In this document: positions 35,288 through 43,797 of the stretch, one piece after another
Numbering within the stretch: the stretch's first letter is position 1
Layout of the letters: the number at the start of each line of letters is the position of its first letter
NCBI GenBank assembly: GCA_029060305.1
Contig: JAIDUG010000056.1
Location: 87,880-151,879 of the forward strand
Reading direction: 5' to 3'
Source of the DNA: Ruminococcus sp.
GTDB taxonomy: Bacteria > Bacillota > Clostridia > Oscillospirales > Ruminococcaceae
DNA length: 64,000 nt
Translations under genes and position numbers: made by a program
Notes under the pieces: model-generated
What the model saw: the letters and a program-made list of their open reading frames with translations, nothing else
What the model was told of the DNA's origin: nothing
Database searches by the model: none

Positions 35288-35878
35288 ATGAGTAAGAACA
35301 GCCCGAACAAATCCGGTGTAAAAATATCTTTCAATTCACCTGTTATATTGTGGTTTACTGCAATATGCCTTGTATCATTATTGCTTGACTTGCTGACAAA
35401 CGGTGCAAGTAATAACGCAGTTTTCAGTGTGTACCGTTCATCGCTTGCAAACCCTCTCACTTATGTGAGGTTTTTCGGACACGTTTTCGGTCACGCCTCG
35501 TGGGAGCATTTTATCAATAATATTATGTATATACTTCTCATAGGTCCTTTGCTTGAAGAAAAATACGGAAAGTACGACCTGATTATAATTATTGCAGTAA
35601 CGGCTTTTGTTACAGGGCTTATAAATTTCATATTTTTTCCGCACGTTCAGCTTTTAGGAGCAAGCGGAGTTGTATTTGCTTTTATATTGCTTTCGTCTTT
35701 CACAAGTTTTCAGAACGGCAAAATACCCGTTACATTTATATTGGTTGCTGTAATATATATCGGACAGCAGATATACAGCGGTATTTTTACAAGCAACAAC
35801 ATTTCAGAGCTGACACATATAATCGGCGGAATCGTTGGTTCAGCCTTTGGTTTCGCCGAAAATAAAATCAAGAGGTGA
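35288..35878 (+). CDS. Rhomboid-family intramembrane serine protease
   Basis: 196 residues with about six hydrophobic helices. The catalytic dyad is present: Ser in LLGASGVVFA and His in LTHIIGGIVGSAFG. The conserved L1-loop element FGHASWEHFINN is also present. It cleaves transmembrane helices of other proteins. The position between a nuclease pair and YceG/TelA/TerD genes suggests a role in that locus, for example activation of a membrane component; this is inference. GTG of the next gene lies 8 bases after its stop. Confidence 0.93.
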   Translation: MSKNSPNKSGVKISFNSPVILWFTAICLVSLLLDLLTNGASNNAVFSVYRSSLANPLTYVRFFGHVFGHASWEHFINNIMYILLIGPLLEEKYGKYDLIIIIAVTAFVTGLINFIFFPHVQLLGASGVVFAFILLSSFTSFQNGKIPVTFILVAVIYIGQQIYSGIFTSNNISELTHIIGGIVGSAFGFAENKIKR

Positions 35879-35885
35879 CGTATAA

Positions 35886-38270
35886 GTGTTTCAGCATATA
35901 AAAATAAATTCTCTTGATGACTATTTTTTCAATCTTAGTCAGAGAAACGGTAACAATGTATTCTTTTATAGAATAAATTCATATAGTGATGATATATGGA
36001 ATTTCCTTTGCAGATATTATGATGAGGCACGCAAAAACGGCGTTATAATTGACGGTCGTATACCTAATGTTGACCAGAATCAGCTTTCTTACTATTATGA
36101 AATGATGGGTGAGAGTTTCAGTCTTGACGGTCAGTTTATAATGAAAAGTCTTCAGAAGTGGTTGCCGAGAATGAACGCCATTCAGCGTAACGAGATAAGC
36201 GGTGCAATGTATAATGTACTTTCGGGACTTCAGGCACAAGGAAAAAACAATAATATCGTCAGAAACGCATATATAAAGTTTATGTGCTGGCTGTATTACA
36301 GGTTTGAAAGTCTGACAAGTCATCTCGGTGAGGACAATATCCCGAAAATTCTCTGTGTCGGTATCGGAAGTCATTATGAGCTTATGCTTTTATCTATGCT
36401 GTCGGGAGCAGGCTGTGATATTGTGATTGTACAGACAGCCGGAAACTCTCAGTACAGCGGATTCGACCCCGCTTCCGAAATTTCTGACGAATGGACGAAT
36501 ATAGGCACAGCTTTTCCGACAGACTTCTCAGTAAGAAAATTACAACAGGCAGTTGCAGAAAAAATCAATGCAATGAGAGTTTGCGGACAGAAACCGTCAT
36601 ATACAATTGAAACAAACGGCTGGGCAAAGGGTAATGGTCTGGAAGATGTGCTAACTCCGGTATCAGAGAGAATAAACCATCCTGACGTTATATGCAATAT
36701 ATTGTATCAGATAAACGGCGTTTATAGCCGTGCGGATTATGTCAACGAACTTATTTCTTTCCGCAATACCTTCAGCACTCAGAAACGAAATCTGATAGTC
36801 GCAAACGGCAGTATTGCTGAACCGTCATACGATGAGATTTCGGAAATAAAACGCAGTAATTACAATTCTCACGCAATGGCTGTCAGCGAACTTGCAAGAA
36901 ATATAATCATTAACAATGCTGAATTACAGCAGATAGTGAGATATGAATTTTCGCAGACTATGCTGAAATATACCGGTCAGTCGTCCGTGAACAAGTTTGT
37001 AAATATGTGTGTGTACATTCTTTGCTGGCTGAAAAGGTGGCAGAAAAAATTGTTTTCTGATTTCAGCGGAAACAATCTTCCGTGTTTTGTACTTTTTAAC
37101 TGCGATATAGACGAAAATCAAGCTATTTTTACGGAGATTCTTTCAGGACTTCCGGTTGACGTTCTGATACTCAATCCTCAAATGAAAAATATCCGTCCTA
37201 TAAATAACGATAAGTTTATAGAGTTTACTCACGACAGTCCGCTTGAAATTGAAGTATTCCCCGAAGAAGGTGTTTCAATGCGTGCAGGAACTGTTGCGTA
37301 TCATGCGGAACGTGAACTCAATACCATTATGTATCAGGATTCAGGAATTTACAGAAATCATCAGTATTCAAAAGCGTCCGCAATCGTTCTTGATACTATG
37401 TTTGAGGAAATTGAATTACTGTGGAATCAGGAACTCAAATACAGACCTAACTTTTCAACTGATAACGGCGAAGTTATGATACCTGTATTCTTTGCGAAAG
37501 TTTCCGGCGTAAAGGACGGTAATGTAAAAGCATACTGGCAGTTTGTGAAGCGACTTGTGAACGAAGATACAATTGTAATCAACGGTAATCAGAGAGGTTC
37601 TGTAAATCCTCATTCGTCCACGTATTCCGGCAGTAACGTGAATACACGTTCACTCGGCAGTATAAATCCTTATTCACCAATCGGAAACGCTAATCCGTAT
37701 TCCGCAAATATACGCAATACCGCACCGTCCGGAAATACTTCACAATCGGCGGTTGCTTTCTGGAAAAACGGCTCTTTACAGCGTACAGCAATAAAAAACA
37801 GTCCGGACTATCCTTATAAGGTACTCAGAGAGGATATGCAGGAATATATTCTCGATAAGTTACAGCTTCTTATTGACAGCCGTATTATAAAAGGTACTTT
37901 TGAAAACGGTATGGAGTATAAAATAATTTCCACAATTCTCAACCTTGACAGCGTAAACAGGGAAATTGTAAGGAAATTACAGAATTTTGATTTCACAAAG
38001 AAGAATCCGAAAATTCTGTATATAAATACCGGCGACAATTCCATAACAGTTGAACAGGCTATAGCTATGGAGTTTCTCAGTATGACAGGATTTGACGTAT
38101 TATTCATAATACCGACCGGCTACTGCAATGTGGAAAATCATTACAGCAGGTCGATAATAAGTGAACATCAGACAGGTCAGTATATGTATGATTTGAAATG
38201 TCCTGATTTTTCACGTATTTCAGCAGGGTCACGTCAGCCGTGGCACAAAAAATTATTCGGAAGAGGTTGA
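35886..38270 (+). CDS. YceG-like component of a Ter stress-response locus
   Basis: 794 residues, GTG start with AGAGGTGA upstream. It resembles the YceG family found with TelA and TerD in Firmicutes (B. subtilis yceCDEFGH). No signal or membrane helix. I see one unit three times: a PxIL/CFVL strand, a helix, then a strand like DIVIVQTAG, DVLILNPQM or DVLFIIPTG, at about residues 150-200, 395-440 and 705-755. A Ser/Asn/Gly-rich linker (~565-630) splits off the third. B. subtilis YceG is shorter (~540 residues). The reaction is unknown; a role in making a small metabolite has been proposed for the family. Confidence 0.8.
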   Translation: MFQHIKINSLDDYFFNLSQRNGNNVFFYRINSYSDDIWNFLCRYYDEARKNGVIIDGRIPNVDQNQLSYYYEMMGESFSLDGQFIMKSLQKWLPRMNAIQRNEISGAMYNVLSGLQAQGKNNNIVRNAYIKFMCWLYYRFESLTSHLGEDNIPKILCVGIGSHYELMLLSMLSGAGCDIVIVQTAGNSQYSGFDPASEISDEWTNIGTAFPTDFSVRKLQQAVAEKINAMRVCGQKPSYTIETNGWAKGNGLEDVLTPVSERINHPDVICNILYQINGVYSRADYVNELISFRNTFSTQKRNLIVANGSIAEPSYDEISEIKRSNYNSHAMAVSELARNIIINNAELQQIVRYEFSQTMLKYTGQSSVNKFVNMCVYILCWLKRWQKKLFSDFSGNNLPCFVLFNCDIDENQAIFTEILSGLPVDVLILNPQMKNIRPINNDKFIEFTHDSPLEIEVFPEEGVSMRAGTVAYHAERELNTIMYQDSGIYRNHQYSKASAIVLDTMFEEIELLWNQELKYRPNFSTDNGEVMIPVFFAKVSGVKDGNVKAYWQFVKRLVNEDTIVINGNQRGSVNPHSSTYSGSNVNTRSLGSINPYSPIGNANPYSANIRNTAPSGNTSQSAVAFWKNGSLQRTAIKNSPDYPYKVLREDMQEYILDKLQLLIDSRIIKGTFENGMEYKIISTILNLDSVNREIVRKLQNFDFTKKNPKILYINTGDNSITVEQAIAMEFLSMTGFDVLFIIPTGYCNVENHYSRSIISEHQTGQYMYDLKCPDFSRISAGSRQPWHKKLFGRG

Positions 38271-38337
38271 TAACGACTATATAAATTTAAAAAAATATTC
38301 AGTTTAAAAAACAAAATTTAATTTTTTGGCGAATCAG

Positions 38338-38512
38338 TAAGAAAGGAAAAATGTTACTGGCACGGTACAGAAATATCGTGCGTACCCGTCAGATGTCGGG
38401 GAATTTACGCCTTCGGAGTGTCACGCCAAACACTTACTTTTAAGTGGACACGTTGAAAAAGGAATCAGACTTGAAACTTGTTTTTATAGTTTTTTCAGTA
38501 ACGGTGATTGAA
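38338..38512 (+). promoter_or_regulatory. Structured leader upstream of telA
   Basis: This 175-base stretch is more GC-rich than the AT-rich DNA before it (38271-38335) and forms several hairpins: GCACGGTA (38361-38368) with TATCGTGC (38375-38382), CCCG/CGGG about 38387-38401, and CACTTA/TAAGTG about 38431-38446. It also holds a small ORF (next entry). It could be a cis-regulatory RNA controlling the TelA-TerD genes. I do not recognise a known class; the boxes of the yybP-ykoY manganese riboswitch are not evident. Confidence 0.45.
38351..38443 (+). CDS. Possible 30-aa Arg-rich leader peptide
   Basis: ATG at 38351 with a good ribosome site (AAGAAAGGAAA) opens 30 codons ending TAA at 38441-38443. 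The peptide is basic (six Arg) and ends VTPNTYF. Its frame is the same as that of telA, and only this stop separates it from the in-frame GTG at 38444. It may be a translated leader, a frame made by chance inside a structured RNA, or the remnant of a longer gene. Coding potential is unproven. Confidence 0.3.
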   Translation: MLLARYRNIVRTRQMSGNLRLRSVTPNTYF

Positions 38513-39679
38513 ATGGGTATTGACCTTTCAAGAGCAAAGCCACAGACAAACGAAAGTGAAGTTATTACAACTCAGCCGGTAGTTGTACAACAACCGGAAA
38601 TTGAGGTTGTACAGCAGTATGACATAGTTGCAGACAGACAGGAAATGAATAATCAGTTTGTAGGTTCAGAAGAAGTTGACAAACTCGCAAGCGAAATTGT
38701 TCTTGACGATTTGACAACTATTGTTTCATTCGGTGCGGACGCAGCAGATGAGATTTCAAAAGCCTCCGACGTTGTTCTCAACAGTATGAGTATGACACAG
38801 GTTGACGATTCCGGACAGATGCTTAACGCTCTCGCTAAGATTATGTCGCAGTTTGATATTGAGGAAATCAAGGAAAATCCCGGACTGTTTAAAAAGATGT
38901 TCGGTAACGCTAAAAAACAGCTTGACAAGATTCTTGCAAAGTATCACACTATGGGTGACGAAGTAGACAAGATTTATGTGCAGTTACGCAAGTATGAGGA
39001 TGAAATCAAACAGACTAACAGAAAACTTGACCAGATGTTTAATGCAAACGTTGAGTATTACCACAAACTCGTGAAATATATTCTTGCCGGTGAGCAGGGT
39101 TGCAGGGAAATTGAAGCATACCTCGACCAGCGTAGACAGGATATGGCAACTACCGGCGATACTTCTATACAGTTTGAAATTCAGAATCTCGAACAGGCTC
39201 TTATGATGCTTGAACAGAGAACGCAGGATTTAAGAACGGCAGAAAGTATTGCAATGCAGTCAGTCCCGATGATAAAGATGATGGCTTTCAGTAATATGAA
39301 TCTCGTCAGAAAAATCAACTCTGCATTTATTGTAACTCTTCCTGTATTCAAGCAGGCACTTGCACAGGCTCTTATGCTTAAACGTCAGAAAATTCAGGCA
39401 GACGCTATGTCCGCACTCGATGCAAAGACAAACGAAATGCTTCTCAAGAACGCACATAATACTGTTGAACAGTCAAAGATGATTGCAAAAATGGCTTCAG
39501 GAAGTTCTGTCAAGATTGAGACTCTCGAAAAGTCTTGGCAGACTATTATGAACGGTATTGACGAAACAAGGCAGATTGAGGAAAATGCACGCAAACAGCG
39601 TAAGGAAGACCAGGCAAGATTACAGGTTATTAAACAGGATTTCAACAAGAGATACAGTATGCCAAAATCAAATAATTAA
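38513..39679 (+). CDS. telA: TelA-family toxic-anion-resistance protein
   Basis: 388 residues from the ATG at 38513 (GGTGA upstream); an in-frame GTG at 38444 would add 23 mostly hydrophobic residues and is less likely. The TelA/YceH family is recognised by the helical core: NPGLFKKMFGNAKKQLDKIL, YEDEIKQTNRKLDQMF and IQFEIQNLEQALMMLEQRTQDL. Almost all the protein is predicted alpha-helix and coiled coil. In B. subtilis and other Firmicutes telA neighbours yceG and terD genes, as here. TelA and TerD together give resistance to tellurite and other stresses by an unknown mechanism. terD starts 18 bases downstream. Confidence 0.92.
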   Translation: MGIDLSRAKPQTNESEVITTQPVVVQQPEIEVVQQYDIVADRQEMNNQFVGSEEVDKLASEIVLDDLTTIVSFGADAADEISKASDVVLNSMSMTQVDDSGQMLNALAKIMSQFDIEEIKENPGLFKKMFGNAKKQLDKILAKYHTMGDEVDKIYVQLRKYEDEIKQTNRKLDQMFNANVEYYHKLVKYILAGEQGCREIEAYLDQRRQDMATTGDTSIQFEIQNLEQALMMLEQRTQDLRTAESIAMQSVPMIKMMAFSNMNLVRKINSAFIVTLPVFKQALAQALMLKRQKIQADAMSALDAKTNEMLLKNAHNTVEQSKMIAKMASGSSVKIETLEKSWQTIMNGIDETRQIEENARKQRKEDQARLQVIKQDFNKRYSMPKSNN

Positions 39680-39697
39680 TCAGAAAGGATTTCTTAT

Positions 39698-40279
39698 ATG
39701 CCAATAAATCTTTCAAAGGGTCAGAAAATTGACCTTACAAAAACAAATCCCGGACTTAAGAATATAATGGTTGGTCTCGGCTGGGACGTTAATGTTTTCG
39801 ATTCAGGTTCAGCGTTTGACCTTGATGCAGCTGCTTTTATGGCTGGTGCTAACGGAAGATGTCCTAAAGATACGGATTTCATTTTTTACGGAAATCTGAA
39901 ACACTCTTCCGGAGCAGTTGAACATATGGGTGACAATCTCACCGGTGAGGGCGAGGGCGACGACGAACAGATTAAAATTGAACTCTCTAAAATTCCGGCG
40001 AATATCGAAAAAATCGCTTTTACTGTAACTATTTATGATGCTGACAACAGAAGACAGAATTTCGGACAGGTTTCAAACGCTTTTATCAGAATAGTCAACA
40101 TTGATACAAATGAAGAACTTATCCGCTATGATTTGGGAGAGGACTTCTCAATTGAAACTGCTGTTGTTGTCGGTGAACTCTATAAGCATAACGGCGAATG
40201 GAAGTTTAACGCTATCGGAAGCGGTTTTCAGGGCGGACTATCTGCTTTGTGCGGTCATTACGGAATAGATGCAGAATAA
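39698..40279 (+). CDS. terD: TerD-family calcium-binding stress protein (copy 1)
   Basis: 193 residues. It starts [15 protein letters not shown] with a clear AGAAAGGA ribosome site. The TerD core is complete: [47 protein letters not shown] (acidic Ca2+ ligands), [14 protein letters not shown] and the C-terminal [19 protein letters not shown]. TerD proteins are two-layered beta-sandwich Ca2+ binders. First of three tandem copies, with copy 2 after a 32-base gap. Confidence 0.97.
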   Translation: MPINLSKGQKIDLTKTNPGLKNIMVGLGWDVNVFDSGSAFDLDAAAFMAGANGRCPKDTDFIFYGNLKHSSGAVEHMGDNLTGEGEGDDEQIKIELSKIPANIEKIAFTVTIYDADNRRQNFGQVSNAFIRIVNIDTNEELIRYDLGEDFSIETAVVVGELYKHNGEWKFNAIGSGFQGGLSALCGHYGIDAE

Positions 40280-40311
40280 TTATAAAAAATCACATAAAGG
40301 AGTTTTTGAAT

Positions 40312-40893
40312 ATGCCAGTTAGTTTAAGCAAGGGACAGAAAATCAGTCTCACAAAAAACAATCCCGGACTTAAAAAAGTTGTTGTTGGTCTCGGCTGGGA
40401 CGTTAATGCTTTTGATACAGGTTCAGCTTTCGACCTCGATTCTTCCGCTTTTCTGCTTACTGATTCCGGAAAGGTTTCAAAGCCTGAGGACTTTGTATTC
40501 TACGGAAATCTCAATCACCCGTCAGGAGCAGTTTCGCACTGTGGCGACAACCTTACAGGAGCAGGCGACGGTGACGACGAACAGATTAAAATTGACCTCT
40601 CAAAAGTTCCGGCTGAGATTACGAAAATTGATTTTACAGTAACTATCCACGAGGCTGAGGCAAGACGACAGAATTTCGGTCAGGTAAATAATTCTTTCAT
40701 AAGAATCTACAATGAGGAAACAGGTGAAGAAATTCTCCGCTATGATTTGGGCGAGGACTTCTCTATTGAAACAGCAGCAATTTTCGGCGAACTCTACAAT
40801 TACAACGGTGAATGGAAATTCAATGCTATTGGTGCAGGATATCAGGGCGGACTTGCTGCCCTCTGTGGAAGTTTCGGCGTTGACGTTGAATAA
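40312..40893 (+). CDS. terD: TerD-family calcium-binding stress protein (copy 2)
   Basis: 193 residues, the same length as copy 1 and colinear with it throughout: [74 protein letters not shown]. The ligand residues DLD and DGDDE are kept. The start is the ATG at 40312 with AAAGGAG 9 bases upstream. The high similarity to copy 1 points to a fairly recent tandem duplication. Confidence 0.97.
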   Translation: MPVSLSKGQKISLTKNNPGLKKVVVGLGWDVNAFDTGSAFDLDSSAFLLTDSGKVSKPEDFVFYGNLNHPSGAVSHCGDNLTGAGDGDDEQIKIDLSKVPAEITKIDFTVTIHEAEARRQNFGQVNNSFIRIYNEETGEEILRYDLGEDFSIETAAIFGELYNYNGEWKFNAIGAGYQGGLAALCGSFGVDVE

Positions 40894-40907
40894 TGAGGGT
40901 GTGAAAA

Positions 40908-41495
40908 ATGGCTGTTAGTTTACAAAAAGGACAGAAAATCAGTCTTTCAAAGGAAAGTGCAGGACTTTCAAGTGTAACGGTTGGTCTCGGCTGGGACGAA
41001 GCTAAACAGAAAAGAGGTTTGTTTGCAAAAAAGGAGCGTGCCATAGACTGTGACGCTTCTGCGATACTGTTAAGAAATGGTGTACTTGTCGGTAAGGAAG
41101 ATATTGTATATTTTGCACATCTCAAACATTCTTCCGGAAGTGTTATTCATAAGGGCGACAATCTCACCGGAGCAGGTGCAGGTGACGACGAACAGATTAC
41201 AGTAAATCTTTCGATAGTACCGTCTGATGTGCATAATATAGTTTTTGTTGTTAATATCTATCAGGCTTTACATCGTAATCAACATTTCGGAATGATAAAA
41301 AATGCTTTTATCCGTATAGTTGACAACAGAAACAATACTGAAATATGTCGTTATAACCTCACTGACGATTATTCCGGCTGTATGGCTATGATTTTCGGTG
41401 AAATTTATAAACACAACAATGAATGGAAATTCAACGCAATAGGACAGGGTACACCTGATACAAGTCTCAGTGAACTTGCGAACAGATTCAGATAA
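40908..41495 (+). CDS. terD: Divergent TerD-family protein (copy 3)
   Basis: 195 residues. The frame MAVSLQKGQKISLSK is TerD-like, and GLGWDE, FAHLKHSSGSVIHKGDN, GAGAGDDEQI and FGMIKNAFIRIVD are kept. The loop that reads GSAFDLD in the other copies is replaced by a basic segment KRGLFAKKERAIDCD, and the C-terminal YDLGEDFS is YNLTDDYS. Calcium affinity may therefore differ. Such mixed TerD sets (TerD plus TerE/TerX-like) are normal in ter loci. Start 14 bases after copy 2 stop. Confidence 0.93.
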   Translation: MAVSLQKGQKISLSKESAGLSSVTVGLGWDEAKQKRGLFAKKERAIDCDASAILLRNGVLVGKEDIVYFAHLKHSSGSVIHKGDNLTGAGAGDDEQITVNLSIVPSDVHNIVFVVNIYQALHRNQHFGMIKNAFIRIVDNRNNTEICRYNLTDDYSGCMAMIFGEIYKHNNEWKFNAIGQGTPDTSLSELANRFR

Positions 41496-41578
41496 AAAAT
41501 AATCTGCTGTTTTTGTGACAGAAAGATGTCAGAAAAGTGATTTTTTAAAAAAGAAATGATTACAATTTGTTATGTACC

Positions 41579-41607
41579 TTGACAAACCGTTTATATTTGT
41601 GTATAAT
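41579..41607 (+). promoter_or_regulatory. Promoter of the half-cohesin lipoprotein gene
   Basis: TTGACA (41579-41584), 17-bp spacer, TATAAT (41602-41607); perfect consensus. Confidence 0.85.
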
Positions 41608-41676
41608 TATTATTGAGAATATGCGGAATAGATTTTCCGTTAAATTAAGCACTTTTTTAATGAAAGGGAATATAAT

Positions 41677-42690
41677 ATGAATAATTTAAAGAAAAAAATT
41701 ATCGCACTGGTTGCGTTGGCTTGTGTGGCACTTTCAGCATTTGCAGGCTGTGCAGATAAAAACACTGATGATTCCGGTAAAAAATCCAAAAAAGATGAAA
41801 GCAGTCAGTCTTCTGAAGAACCAATGACAGCACTTCCTTTTCATTGGGGTGGAGCAGATGATAACGATATTACAATTGACGGTGTTGACATAAACGTTGA
41901 CGACCCTGTAAAAGCAGACCATGTTGCTCCTACTAAAGCCTCAGAAGAAACCACCAGCAGTAGTGATTCTTCCGAAACAGATGCAAGTAATGCGGATACT
42001 AAATCTACTGCTACTACTGCTTATATTGCAGGTGAACCTATTACATCAATTGTAACTGTTACTGACGCTAACGGTGAAGCTGTTACAGAAGCAGGTGGAG
42101 CAGTCGTTACAGAAGTAAAGACAATTACAAACGCTACTCCCGAACCGACAACAGCAGATAATGCAAATAATTCAGGAAATACAGAAAATACTGATAATAA
42201 TGCTACTGTTGCAGATACTACCGGTACTACTGAATATATATCCAATACTAAGGGTATGTATGCTATGTGGATTGATATTTCCAAAAATAAGAACTTTGTA
42301 TTCAATGACTCTATGATAAAGATTATATTCAAAGTAAAGGACAATGCACCTGACGGAGTATATGATATTTCAATCAGTCCTGACATTTCTGATATTGCAG
42401 GTGTTGAGGTAATTGCAGATACAATTGTAAACGGTTCTGTTAAGGTAGGTGACGGTTCAGCAGATGCGATTGACCCCTCTACAATGGATGGTTTCGCAAT
42501 ATATGGTGACCACGTATCAGCAAAACAGGGCGATACAGTGGAAGTCTCTCTTAATATGAAAGATAATCCTGGTATGGCTGCATTCTGTATATGGTATTAT
42601 TATGACAGCAACGCCCTTGAAATCGTTGACTGCTATCCGGACGGAGAATTTGCAAAAATTTCAAACGGAAGTACCCAGACAGGTGAATAA
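41677..42690 (+). CDS. Lipoprotein with two partial cohesin-like segments
   Basis: 337 residues. Signal peptide with lipobox AFAGC (Cys25), so membrane-anchored outside. A charged/Ser-rich region and a Thr/Ala/Asn-rich linker run to ~185. Residues ~193-262 (IIFKVKDNAPDGVYDISIS ... NGSVKVGDG) look like the C-terminal half of a cohesin-type beta sandwich; ~272-337 (GDHVSAKQGDTVEVSLNMK, NPGMAAFCIWYYYDSNALEI) look like the N-terminal half of one and stop mid-domain. The terminator follows at once. It may be a rearranged or decayed scaffoldin/anchor, or a protein with a permuted domain. Own promoter; not linked to the ter genes. Confidence 0.75.
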   Translation: MNNLKKKIIALVALACVALSAFAGCADKNTDDSGKKSKKDESSQSSEEPMTALPFHWGGADDNDITIDGVDINVDDPVKADHVAPTKASEETTSSSDSSETDASNADTKSTATTAYIAGEPITSIVTVTDANGEAVTEAGGAVVTEVKTITNATPEPTTADNANNSGNTENTDNNATVADTTGTTEYISNTKGMYAMWIDISKNKNFVFNDSMIKIIFKVKDNAPDGVYDISISPDISDIAGVEVIADTIVNGSVKVGDGSADAIDPSTMDGFAIYGDHVSAKQGDTVEVSLNMKDNPGMAAFCIWYYYDSNALEIVDCYPDGEFAKISNGSTQTGE

Positions 42691-42703
42691 TTCTATAAAT
42701 AAT

Positions 42704-42737
42704 AACCGGAATTTGAAAAAAATTCCGGTTTTTATTT
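42704..42737 (+). terminator. Terminator of the lipoprotein gene
   Basis: AACCGGAATTT (42704-42714)/AAATTCCGGTT (42720-42730) then a T-rich run. Confidence 0.93.
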
Positions 42738-42753
42738 TTTTGTAAAAATACTG

Positions 42754-42782
42754 TTGACAAATCAGAAGTAGTATGATATAAT
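42754..42782 (+). promoter_or_regulatory. Promoter of cysK
   Basis: TTGACA (42754-42759), 17-bp spacer, TATAAT (42777-42782). Confidence 0.85.
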
Positions 42783-42794
42783 GTAATCATACTA
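42769..42794 (+). promoter_or_regulatory. Perfect 9-bp inverted repeat, probable Rrf2/CymR-type operator
   Basis: TAGTATGAT (42769-42777), 8-base spacer, ATCATACTA (42786-42794). It covers the -10 and the start point of cysK. The half AGTATGA also occurs at 44278-44284 in the rrf2 promoter. Confidence 0.65.
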
Positions 42795-42831
42795 TTTATA
42801 TAGGAAATATGTAAAAGGAGAATTTTTTATT

Positions 42832-43758
42832 ATGAAAATCTATAAATCCGTTACCGACTTAATCGGAAAAACTCCGTTACTGGAGCTTGTAAGAACCGAA
42901 AAGGCAAATAATCTTGAAGCTAAAATTTTTGCAAAACTTGAATATTTCAATCCGGCAGGAAGTGTCAAGGACAGAGTTGCAAAGGCTATGATTGATGATG
43001 CGGAAGAAAAAGGTCTTCTGAAACCCGACAGCGTTATTATTGAACCTACAAGCGGAAATACCGGAATCGGTCTTGCTTCAGTGTCAGCGTCAAGAGGTTA
43101 CAGGCTTATCATCACTATGCCTGAAACAATGAGCGTTGAACGTCGTAACCTTATGAAAGCATACGGTGCGGAACTCGTTCTCACTGAGGGTGTGTATGGA
43201 ATGAAAGGTGCTATCAGAAAGGCAGAGGAACTCGCAAAGGAAATTCCGAACAGCTTCATTCCGTCGCAGTTTTCAAATCCCTCTAACCCTAAAGCCCATA
43301 TGTTGACGACAGGCGTTGAAATATGGGAAGATACCGACGGAAAAGTTGATATTTTCGTTTCAGCGGTCGGAACAGGCGGTACAGTCAGCGGTACAGGTGC
43401 TTATCTCAAATCCAGAAATCCTGATATAAAGGTTGTTGCTGTTGAACCGGCAGGCTCTCCGGTAATTTCAGGCGGTAAGGCAGGAAGTCACAAGATTCAG
43501 GGTATCGGAGCAGGTTTTATTCCGGAAACTCTTGATATGAATATCTTTGACGAGGTTATACAAGTTACTGACGACGACGCTTTCGCACAGGGCAGGGAAA
43601 TTGTAAGGAATGAGGGCGTTTTAGTCGGAATTTCTTCTGGTGCTGCTTTGTGGACTGCTATTCAGCTTGCAAAGAGACCTGAAAACAAAGGTAAAAATAT
43701 TGTTGTACTTCTTCCCGATACAGGTGAACGTTATTTATCAACTCCTATGTTTGCATAA
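42832..43758 (+). CDS. cysK: Cysteine synthase A (O-acetylserine sulfhydrylase)
   Basis: Makes cysteine from O-acetylserine and sulfide. PLP lysine in NPAGSVKDR, substrate loop [11 protein letters not shown], phosphate-binding [10 protein letters not shown] and [10 protein letters not shown] are intact. 308 residues. Its promoter carries a palindrome that the adjacent Rrf2 regulator probably binds. The C-terminus is normal. Confidence 0.98.
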   Translation: MKIYKSVTDLIGKTPLLELVRTEKANNLEAKIFAKLEYFNPAGSVKDRVAKAMIDDAEEKGLLKPDSVIIEPTSGNTGIGLASVSASRGYRLIITMPETMSVERRNLMKAYGAELVLTEGVYGMKGAIRKAEELAKEIPNSFIPSQFSNPSNPKAHMLTTGVEIWEDTDGKVDIFVSAVGTGGTVSGTGAYLKSRNPDIKVVAVEPAGSPVISGGKAGSHKIQGIGAGFIPETLDMNIFDEVIQVTDDDAFAQGREIVRNEGVLVGISSGAALWTAIQLAKRPENKGKNIVVLLPDTGERYLSTPMFA

Positions 43759-43765
43759 AAATAAA

Positions 43766-43793
43766 GGCTGTCGGTATAAACCGGCAGTCTTTT
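43766..43793. terminator. Bidirectional terminator between cysK and rrf2
   Basis: GGCTGTCGGT (43766-43775)/ACCGGCAGTC (43780-43789) with G-U pairs, T-rich on both sides. Confidence 0.85.
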
Positions 43794-43797
43794 CCGA

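Noticed and set aside
38338..38512. yybP-ykoY manganese riboswitch before telA
   Set aside because: Considered because such RNAs precede TerC-like genes, but the conserved boxes are not found.
38444..38512. Hydrophobic N-terminal extension of TelA from the GTG at 38444
   Set aside because: TelA proteins are cytoplasmic; the ATG at 38513 has a better ribosome site. The GTG directly follows the sORF stop.
40249..40311. Upstream extension of the second TerD gene
   Set aside because: It overlaps the end of copy 1, and the ATG at 40312 with AAAGGAG matches copy 1 in length.
42690..42832. Continuation of the cohesin-like domain in another frame after the stop
   Set aside because: A terminator and then the cysK promoter follow immediately; no further cohesin-like sequence is found in any frame.
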